A DNA stretch of 10,170 nucleotides from an uncultured Collinsella sp. (lineage in GTDB: Bacteria > Actinomycetota > Coriobacteriia > Coriobacteriales > Coriobacteriaceae), in assembly GCA_900545905.1 (NCBI GenBank), contig URBA01000032.1:1-10170 (forward strand), written 5' to 3'. A model generated the notes under the pieces. It was not told the DNA's origin. It saw only the letters and a list, made by a program, of their open reading frames with translations, and did not search any database. Every line of letters begins with the position of its first letter. Positions within the stretch are counted from its first letter, which is position 1. The translations under genes and the position numbers were made by a program. Shown piece by piece: positions 5,960 to 10,170 of the stretch.

Positions 5960-6445
5960 TTACAGGTCGCTCTCGTTAAAACCGGTGTCGATATCGAGGT
6001 TGCTGCCGTCGGCCGCCGTGGTGGCGAGCTCATCGCAGCGCTCGTTGAGCTCGTGGCCGGCGTGGCCCTTAACCCAGATGAACTCCACCTTATGCTTGCT
6101 CTTTGCGGCAAGCAGGCGCTCCCACAGGTCACGGTTCTTAACGGGCTGCTTGTTGGCAGTTTTCCACCCGCGCTTTTTCCAGCCGTCGATCCAGTGTTTG
6201 TTGAAGGCGTTGACGACGTATTGCGAATCGGAATGGACCTCGACCTCGCAGGGGCGGTTGAGTGCCTCGAGCGCCACGATGACCGCCATGAGTTCCATGC
6301 GGTTGTTGGTGGTCTTGGCGTAGCCGCGTGAAAGCTCGGAGGTGAAGGTCTTGCCGGCGGGGTTGGTGTATTTGAGCACGGCGCCGTAGCCGCCGCGTCC
6401 CGGATTAGATCGAGCCGAGCCGTCGGTATAGATGATGACCTTCAC
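5960..6445 (-). CDS. rnhA: Ribonuclease HI
   Basis: The 161-residue protein is a bacterial type 1 RNase H, which cuts the RNA strand of RNA-DNA hybrids such as R-loops and replication primers. The DEDD active site is complete: D8 in YTDGS, E51 in NNRMEL, D73 in VHSDSQY and D138 in NERCDELA, with the flexible catalytic His in VKGHAG (H128). The basic handle region (HWIDGWKKRGWK, 84-95) that helps bind hybrid is present. The start is GTG at 6443-6445, preceded by AAAGGA at about 5 nt. An overlapping ATG two bases earlier is out of frame and runs straight into TGA (ATGTGA). The in-frame ATG further upstream overlaps the promoter and is rejected. The gene lies between the lysR-type gene and the oxidoreductase gene, all on the same strand. 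Confidence 0.96.
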   Translation of the reverse strand: MKVIIYTDGSARSNPGRGGYGAVLKYTNPAGKTFTSELSRGYAKTTNNRMELMAVIVALEALNRPCEVEVHSDSQYVVNAFNKHWIDGWKKRGWKTANKQPVKNRDLWERLLAAKSKHKVEFIWVKGHAGHELNERCDELATTAADGSNLDIDTGFNESDL

Positions 6446-6483
6446 ATGGTTCCTTTCGTTGGGTACGTTTCGTGTGGGTGACC

Positions 6484-6489
6484 ATTGTA
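6484..6489 (-). promoter_or_regulatory. Candidate -10 element for rnhA
   Basis: Minus-strand TACAAT, one mismatch from TATAAT, lies about 39 nt upstream of the GTG start in the 99-bp gap after the LysR-type gene. It is the same hexamer as the one proposed for the dipeptidase. No good -35 is seen at 16-18 bp; a GC-rich short dyad (GCCC/GGGC near 6497-6509) occupies that area. Confidence 0.45.
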
Positions 6490-6544
6490 GCGCCATGCCC
6501 GCCGGGGGCTAGCTATCTACGATTTCTGCCCCGTCTTCCGACAG

Positions 6545-7447
6545 TTAGTTGGCATGGATGATGCGGTTAAGCTCGTCGAGGTATTGCTGCAAGAGGGAAG
6601 AGGGCTTGCGCTCGTTGTGCATGATATAGCCTACGTGCATCGTTGGGGCGTCTGCTAACGGGATCGATGCCATACCCCATTGCATTTCATTGGAGAGGAC
6701 ACCGGTCGACAGGGTGTAACCGTTCGACGTGATAAGTAAGTTAGTAAGTGTTCCGCGGTCCGAGATTCGTATGTTGCGGTCGCAAGGGATATAGCTAAAA
6801 GGTTCCTCGGCGTAATAGAAGGAGTTCGAGGTGCCTTGCTCAAAGCTGTAGCGCGTATAGGGTGTAAGGTCGGCAAGGGACAGCTGAGGGCGGCGTGCTA
6901 GCGGGTGGCGCTCGCTAACGAAGACGTGGACCGTCGCGTCGAAGAGGGGATGGAAGCTTGCGCGGGCATCGGCGAAGGCCTTCTGCAGAACGCGGGCGTT
7001 AAAGTCATCCAGATACAGAATGCCGATATCGCTGCGAAATGCGCGGACGTCGTCGATGATCTGCGAGGTGGTGGTTTCGCGCATGATGAACTCGAACTTA
7101 CTGTCGCGGCAGCGCTCGACGACGTTGACAAAGGCCTCGACCGAAAACGCGTAGTGTTGGGCCGAGATGGCGAGGCGGGCCTGAGGTGTGCCGCCGTCCT
7201 CGTAGCGGGCTTCGAGCATGTCGGCCTGCTCTACGACCTGGCGTGCATAACCCAAAAGCTCGGTGCCGTCGTTGGTGAGTGCAACGCCGCGGCTAGAGCG
7301 CGTAAAGATTTCGATATGAAGCTCCTGCTCCAGGCTTTTGACGGCATTGGAGATATTGGACTGTGCCGTATAGAGGCGCTGGGCTGCGGCGTTGATCGAT
7401 CCGGACTCTGCCACGGCGATCAAAAAGCGAAGCTGCTGGAGGGTCAT
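6545..7447 (-). CDS. LysR-type transcriptional regulator
   Basis: The 300-residue protein is a full-length LysR-type regulator. The N-terminal winged helix-turn-helix (about 1-60) is canonical: MTLQQLRFLIAVAESGSINAAA with the recognition segment AQSNISNAVKSLEQEL, then FTRSSRGVALTNDG. A linker helix follows, and residues about 90-300 form the periplasmic-binding-protein-like effector domain. Such proteins usually act as tetramers and often control the divergently transcribed neighbour, here metY. That makes a sulfur-metabolism effector (for example an acetylated amino acid, as for CysB) plausible, but nothing in the effector domain proves it. The start ATG at 7445-7447 has AAAGGATGG upstream. 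An out-of-frame ATG just before it is not used. The gene is followed by rnhA after 97 nt. Confidence 0.93.
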   Translation of the reverse strand: MTLQQLRFLIAVAESGSINAAAQRLYTAQSNISNAVKSLEQELHIEIFTRSSRGVALTNDGTELLGYARQVVEQADMLEARYEDGGTPQARLAISAQHYAFSVEAFVNVVERCRDSKFEFIMRETTTSQIIDDVRAFRSDIGILYLDDFNARVLQKAFADARASFHPLFDATVHVFVSERHPLARRPQLSLADLTPYTRYSFEQGTSNSFYYAEEPFSYIPCDRNIRISDRGTLTNLLITSNGYTLSTGVLSNEMQWGMASIPLADAPTMHVGYIMHNERKPSSLLQQYLDELNRIIHAN

Positions 7448-7469
7448 CGGCGCCCATCCTTTCGAGTGC

Positions 7470-7494
7470 TATCTACAAAACCGATAACAAGTTA
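7470..7494. promoter_or_regulatory. Candidate LysR-type operator in the lysR/metY intergenic region
   Basis: The dyad TATC-N9-GATA (7470-7473 and 7483-7486) contains a T-N11-A core, the generic LysR-type box. It is joined directly to a second dyad, TAAC-AA-GTTA (7485-7494). The pair lies 22-47 nt upstream of the lysR-type start and 15-39 bp upstream of the metY -35 hexamer, a suitable position for autorepression plus activation of metY. Confidence 0.45.
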
Positions 7495-7508
7495 GCGCTT
7501 TTAAGTGA

Positions 7509-7537
7509 TTGACCGAGGGAAACAATGCTCGTACTAT
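7509..7537 (+). promoter_or_regulatory. Promoter of metY and its leader
   Basis: TTGACC (7509-7514) and TACTAT (7532-7537) are separated by exactly 17 bp, which makes this the best sigma70-type promoter in the window. Transcription would begin near 7544, giving a leader of about 177 nt before the metY start codon. Such a long leader in a gene-dense genome suggests post-initiation control. Confidence 0.75.
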
Positions 7538-7605
7538 TCAAAACACACAAAGGCGGTAGGTAATTAAGCCAACCACGGAACCGGGATGCGAAAGGAGGCC
7601 TGCAT

Positions 7606-7659
7606 ATGAATTGCTTACCAAGACGAATGCCGGGCTCCTGTTTGCGCCCGTCGGCGTGA
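7606..7659 (+). CDS. Putative metY leader peptide, 17 aa, Cys-containing
   Basis: A 17-codon ORF encodes MNCLPRRMPGSCLRPSA. It has a near-perfect ribosome binding site, AAAGGAGG (7591-7598), 7 nt before the ATG, stronger than those of most genes here. It contains Cys at positions 3 and 12 and an internal Met at 8, in the mRNA leader of a sulfur amino acid gene. Several codons (TTA, CCA, AGA, CGA, TGT) are ones a GC-rich genome seldom uses. Its last third, including the TGA, lies in the left arm, loop and right arm of a stable hairpin (7635-7666), so ribosome position would change leader folding. This is the arrangement of an attenuation or translation-coupled leader; Cys-containing uORFs ahead of sulfur genes are known in other Actinomycetota. 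The function is inferred and no homologue was recognised. Confidence 0.5.
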   Translation: MNCLPRRMPGSCLRPSA

Positions 7660-7666
7660 TCAGGAG
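7635..7666 (+). promoter_or_regulatory. Attenuator-like hairpin in the metY leader
   Basis: CTCCTG (7635-7640) pairs with CAGGAG (7661-7666). After one T/T mismatch the stem continues with TTGCGCC (7642-7648) and GGCGTGA (7653-7659), using two G·U pairs, and a CGTC loop. CTCCT (7635-7639) is complementary to three AGGAG copies: the leader-peptide ribosome site (7593-7597), this hairpin's right arm (7662-7666) and the metY ribosome site (7710-7714). A rival stem CGGGC (7631-7635) / GCCCG (7646-7650) uses the same bases. A pyrimidine-rich, G-poor tract (7670-7703) follows, but no immediate T-run. Confidence 0.55.
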
Positions 7667-7720
7667 ACAGCGACTTACTTCTCTCTTTTTATTTACTTTT
7701 GTTCGATCAAGGAGATCATC

Positions 7721-9031
7721 ATGAGCCAGTTCATCAACAACCCCGAGCACACCTTTGGTTTCGATACCCTGCAGCTTCACGTTGGCCAGGAGAGCGCCGA
7801 TCCCGCATCCGACTCCCGCGCCGTGCCTATCTACCAGACCACGAGCTATGTGTTCCGCAACTCCCAGCACGCCGCCGACCGCTTTGGTCTTGCCGACGCC
7901 GGAAACATCTACGGCCGTCTGACCAACTCCACCCAGGGCGTCTTCGAGGATCGTATCGCCGCGCTCGAGGGTGGCGTGGCAGGTCTTGCCGTCGCCTCCG
8001 GTGCTGCTGCCATCACCTATACCCTGCAGGCCCTTGCCCAGGCCGGTGACCATGTGGTTGCCCAGAAGACTATCTACGGTGGCTCCTACAACTTGCTGGA
8101 GCATACGCTCTCCCAGTTTGGCGTCGAGACCACCTTCGTCGATGCCCATAACCTGGAAGAGGTCGAGGGGGCCATCAAGGACAACACCACGGTCATCTAT
8201 CTCGAGACGCTCGGCAACCCCAACTCCGACATCTCCAATATCGACGCCATCTCCGAGATCGCCAAGAAGCACGGTTTACCGGTTGTCGTCGACAACACCT
8301 TCGGCACCCCGTATCTGTTCCGTCCGCTGGAGCATGGTGCCAACATCGTCGTTCACTCCGCAACCAAGTTCATCGGCGGCCACGGCACCTCGCTGGGCGG
8401 TGTGATCGTCGACGGCGGTAACTTCGATTGGAAGGCGAGCGGCAAGTATGCGCAGATCGCCGAGCCCAACCCCTCCTACCATGGCGTCTCGTTTGCCGAG
8501 GCTGCCGGTCCCGCCGCCTTCGCAACCTATGTCCGCGCCATCCTGCTGCGTGACGAGGGCGCCTGCATCAGCCCGTTCAACGCCTGGGTCCTGCTCCAGG
8601 GCACCGAGACTCTGTCGCTGCGCGTTGACCGTCATGTCGAGAACACCAAGAAGGTCGTTGAGTTCCTGGCTGGTGATTGCCATGTCGCCAAGGTGAACCA
8701 CCCGAGCCTGTCTGAGCACCCCGATCACGAGCTCTATCAGAAGTACTTCCCCAACGGCGGTGCCTCGATCTTTACCTTTGAGATTAAGGGTGGCCAGGAG
8801 GCAGCTTGGAAGTTCATCGATCATCTGCAGGTCTTCTCGCTGCTCGCCAACGTGGCCGACGTCAAGTCGCTCGTCGTGCACCCGGCTACCACCACGCACT
8901 CCCAGCTCTCTGCCGAGGAGCTCGCCGAGCAGAACATCACGCCCTCCACGATCCGTCTTTCCATCGGTACCGAGAACGCCGAGGATATCATTTGGGATCT
9001 GAAGCAGGCCTTCGCCGCGCTGGACGAGTAA
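7721..9031 (+). CDS. metY: O-acetylhomoserine sulfhydrylase (PLP-dependent, Cys/Met metabolism family)
   Basis: The 436-residue cytosolic enzyme belongs to the Cys/Met-metabolism PLP family, and its length (about 430) and motifs fit O-acetylhomoserine sulfhydrylase, which makes homocysteine from O-acetylhomoserine and sulfide. The PLP-binding Lys is K216 in VHSATKFIGGHGTSLGG. The Asp that pairs with the pyridine nitrogen is D191 in VVDNTFGTPY. YGRLTNST (64-71) supplies the Tyr/Arg that bind phosphate across the dimer, and VASGAAA (91-97) is the phosphate loop. MetY and cystathionine-type enzymes share this fold, but the long form with the HGTSLGGVIVDGGNFDW segment is typical of MetY. The ATG at 7721 has AAGGAG 6 nt upstream. 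Control probably comes from the divergent LysR-type gene and the leader. It ends at a strong terminator and appears monocistronic. Confidence 0.94.
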   Translation: MSQFINNPEHTFGFDTLQLHVGQESADPASDSRAVPIYQTTSYVFRNSQHAADRFGLADAGNIYGRLTNSTQGVFEDRIAALEGGVAGLAVASGAAAITYTLQALAQAGDHVVAQKTIYGGSYNLLEHTLSQFGVETTFVDAHNLEEVEGAIKDNTTVIYLETLGNPNSDISNIDAISEIAKKHGLPVVVDNTFGTPYLFRPLEHGANIVVHSATKFIGGHGTSLGGVIVDGGNFDWKASGKYAQIAEPNPSYHGVSFAEAAGPAAFATYVRAILLRDEGACISPFNAWVLLQGTETLSLRVDRHVENTKKVVEFLAGDCHVAKVNHPSLSEHPDHELYQKYFPNGGASIFTFEIKGGQEAAWKFIDHLQVFSLLANVADVKSLVVHPATTTHSQLSAEELAEQNITPSTIRLSIGTENAEDIIWDLKQAFAALDE

Positions 9032-9041
9032 GGCGACTTGT

Positions 9042-9056
9042 GCAAGGACCCCTTGC
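9042..9056 (+). repeat. Short hairpin just after metY
   Basis: GCAAGG (9042-9047) and CCTTGC (9051-9056) form a perfect 6-bp stem with a 3-nt loop, 11 nt after the metY stop. No T-run follows. It could protect the mRNA 3' end or cooperate with the terminator downstream. Confidence 0.5.
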
Positions 9057-9091
9057 GACTCGATAGGTATAACTGCATAAAATGCCTGCTC

Positions 9092-9132
9092 AAGGCGCCT
9101 GTGCGAACAATGGTTGCACAGGCGCCTTTTTT
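9092..9132 (+). terminator. Intrinsic terminator of metY
   Basis: AAGGCGCCTGTGC (9092-9104) and GCACAGGCGCCTT (9116-9128) form a perfect 13-bp GC-rich stem with an 11-nt loop, running straight into a six-base T-run (9127-9132). This is a classical rho-independent terminator. Confidence 0.95.
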
Positions 9133-9177
9133 GCATAGAGCGGGTGCAAAAACAGGGTTTTTGACACGCTTTATGCA
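9132..9177. repeat. Imperfect long inverted repeat downstream of the metY terminator
   Basis: A left arm at 9132-9153 and a right arm at 9157-9177 pair over about 20 positions, with a one-base bulge, one mismatch and one G·U pair, around a 3-nt loop. Both ends are TGCATA...TATGCA. It begins in the T-run of the metY terminator. The right arm contains TTGACA (9161-9166), but no -10 is seen at the right distance. It may be a second, backup terminator or an operator for the following gene. Confidence 0.6.
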
Positions 9178-9213
9178 TTCGAGTTGTGGAAAACTCCTGT
9201 TGAGAGGATGTGA

Positions 9214-9249
9214 GTTTTACGCAATTGACGTGCGCCTTTTGAGTAAAAC
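9214..9249. promoter_or_regulatory. Dyad in the leader of the secreted protein gene
   Basis: GTTTTAC (9214-9220) and GTAAAAC (9243-9249) are perfect inverted copies, with a nested CGCA/TGCG pair (9220-9223, 9231-9234) between them. The dyad lies 95-130 nt before the start codon and just upstream of a -10-like TACTAT (9273-9278), which has no clear -35. It is a candidate operator or leader hairpin; nothing else recognisable was found in 9178-9327. Confidence 0.35.
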
Positions 9250-9343
9250 CGCAGGTCGCGATTTGCTCGGGGTACTATGCAGCGCGATCGAATCACACGC
9301 AGCTCATACGCAGCAAAAACGCACTACGGAGGTTTCCAGCTAC

Positions 9344-10117
9344 ATGAGGATCGATTCACGAAAACCGAAAGCCGCCGCCCTTTCCGCCGCTCTGACCGTG
9401 GCACTTTTGGCGGGCGCCGGTGCAACTGATGCCCACGCCGCAACATTGTCCGATACGGTTGGATCTACTCCGTCCGAGACGACGCTGGTGCAGCCCGTTG
9501 ACTATCGTGGCGATGGTTATGGTTCCATGCAGGAGTGGAACGCCTCGATGGAGGCCAAGCGCGATTCCCTGGAGATGCGCGCTCAGATCATCATGAATAT
9601 GTATGGCGACTATGCCACCGATGACGAGCGCGCTGTGCTGCAGGGCTGTATCGACGGCGCGGGTAGCCTGTTGACGATGGGGGAGGTCGACGCCAAGTCG
9701 ACCGAGCTCGATGAGCTGCGCGCTGCGCTTGAGGATGCCAAGTGCGAAGCGCTCGAGGCTGCCGCCGAGGCGGAGGCTGCCGAGGCCGCCCAGGCTTCGT
9801 ACTACAACGCCGGTTACACTCCGCCTTACGCGTCTGCCGCGTCCTACGCGAACGGATCGGGCCTGACGCGCTCTGCGGGTGTCAATAACTACAACGGGCG
9901 CCGCGAGACCTATTACAGCAGCAATGTGCTTTATCACTATCGCACGGGCGAATGGACTCAGGATTCTGAGGGCTTCTGGCGCGATTCCGACGGCTATTAC
10001 GTTGTTGCCGCGGGCGATATGGCCCAGGGCTCGACCTTTACGGGCTCCAAGGGTGATTGCAAGGTCTATGACTCCGGCTGCGCCGCCGGAACTACCGACT
10101 ACTATACCGGTTGGTAA
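9344..10117 (+). CDS. Secreted cell-wall protein with coiled coil and C-terminal 3D/RlpA-like domain
   Basis: The 257-residue protein starts with a clear signal peptide: basic MRIDSRKPK, a hydrophobic core (about 11-27), and a probable signal peptidase site after AHA (about residue 32). Residues about 60-150 are charged and Ala/Glu-rich and should form a helix or coiled coil, ending in an Ala/Glu repeat (EAAAEAEAAEAAQ). A Tyr/Ser/Ala-rich linker (152-192) follows. The C-terminal part (about 195-257), with FWRDSDGYYVVAAGDMAQGS and the final VYDSGCAAGTTDYYTGW, resembles the 3D/RlpA-like double-psi barrel tails common on Coriobacteriia surface proteins, often tied to peptidoglycan. C239 and C246 could form a disulfide. 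There is no LPXTG or membrane anchor. The ATG at 9344 follows GGAGG by 11 nt, rather long; the frame is open back to 9038, but only this start yields a signal peptide. The gene is monocistronic as far as visible. Confidence 0.82.
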   Translation: MRIDSRKPKAAALSAALTVALLAGAGATDAHAATLSDTVGSTPSETTLVQPVDYRGDGYGSMQEWNASMEAKRDSLEMRAQIIMNMYGDYATDDERAVLQGCIDGAGSLLTMGEVDAKSTELDELRAALEDAKCEALEAAAEAEAAEAAQASYYNAGYTPPYASAASYANGSGLTRSAGVNNYNGRRETYYSSNVLYHYRTGEWTQDSEGFWRDSDGYYVVAAGDMAQGSTFTGSKGDCKVYDSGCAAGTTDYYTGW

Positions 10118-10127
10118 TCTGCCATAA

Positions 10128-10170
10128 CTGTCTCTTATACACATCTCCGAGCCCACGAGACTACGCTGCA
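10128..10170. other. Nextera sequencing adapter plus index (not genomic)
   Basis: From CTGTCTCTTATACACATCT onward the sequence is the Nextera read-2 adapter (10128-10161), followed by the eight bases TACGCTGC (10162-10169) and an A. These fit an i7 index and the next adapter base; as remembered, TACGCTGC is index N721. Only 10 genomic bases remain after the last stop codon. Reverse-frame translation of this tail yields MCIRDS, a familiar database artefact. Confidence 0.98.

Noticed and set aside
5887..6132. Upstream start extending the oxidoreductase by 82 codons into rnhA
   Set aside because: The extension overlaps rnhA out of frame and precedes the Rossmann start; AAGGGGGA marks the ATG at 5884-5886.
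7544..7720. Known riboswitch or T-box in the metY leader
   Set aside because: No SAM (S-box), cobalamin-box or T-box core motif could be recognised; the short ORF with hairpins explains the leader better. An Infernal/Rfam search would settle it.
7538..8272. 244-codon minus-strand ORF across the metY leader and 5' half
   Set aside because: It is antisense to metY and its promoter region, with low-complexity Gly/Val-rich content typical of shadow frames.
8276..9178. 300-codon minus-strand ORF opposite the 3' half of metY
   Set aside because: It runs backwards through the metY terminator and has no family features.
9178..9343. c-di-AMP (ydaO) riboswitch ahead of the cell-wall protein
   Set aside because: This class often controls wall proteins in Actinomycetota, but its conserved core was not found here.
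33..10127. Mobile element, phage, toxin-antitoxin, defence system or CRISPR array
   Set aside because: No transposase, integrase, phage or defence gene and no regularly spaced repeats were seen; composition looks even along the window.
9356..10156. 266-codon minus-strand ORF beginning MGSEMCIRDS
   Set aside because: Its start lies in the Nextera adapter; the opening peptide is a known adapter artefact and the rest is antisense to the secreted protein gene.

Overview
This window looks like one complete draft contig from a high-GC, gut-type Actinomycetota, most likely a Collinsella-like member of the Coriobacteriia. That assignment is an inference. It rests on G/C-rich third codon positions, strong GGAGG-type ribosome binding sites, anaerobe-style gene content (M19 dipeptidase, PerR, MetY) and a secreted Tyr-rich protein ending in a 3D/RlpA-like domain of a kind common in Coriobacteriia. 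Both ends are not genomic: positions 1-32 and 10128-10170 are Nextera sequencing-adapter sequence, so genomic DNA runs only from 33 to 10127.

Layout. (a) 33-1835, minus strand: an M19 membrane dipeptidase followed by a YgjP/DUF45-type zinc metallopeptidase whose C-terminus is cut off by the contig edge; a strong GC hairpin lies between them. (b) 1956-3020, plus strand: a SlyD-like FKBP prolyl isomerase and, 3 nt later, a UreE-like putative nickel metallochaperone, closed by a terminator hairpin. (c) 3050-3847, plus: a Cof-type HAD phosphatase. (d) 3925-7447, minus: a gene train transcribed in the order lysR-type regulator, rnhA, Gfo/Idh/MocA oxidoreductase, acylphosphatase, perR-like regulator. 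The oxidoreductase and acylphosphatase are 2 nt apart; rnhA and perR seem to have their own promoters. A long hairpin spans the convergent junction between the HAD gene and perR. (e) 7509-9132, plus: a well-formed sigma70-type promoter, a leader of about 180 nt holding a 17-codon Cys-containing leader peptide with an excellent ribosome binding site and competing hairpins, then metY (O-acetylhomoserine sulfhydrylase) and a textbook terminator. (f) 9132-10117: a roughly 200-bp spacer with two inverted repeats, then a gene for a secreted cell-wall protein.

How the parts fit. The lysR gene diverges from metY and is the natural candidate for its regulator, while the leader peptide suggests a second, translation-coupled layer of control tied to sulfur amino acid supply. 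The FKBP/UreE-like pair suggests metal (nickel) handling outside any visible urease locus. The remaining genes are housekeeping (RNase HI, HAD phosphatase, acylphosphatase, peptidases) plus peroxide-type regulation. No mobile element, CRISPR array, tRNA or rRNA was seen. The most novel-looking item is the metY leader (7606-7720).
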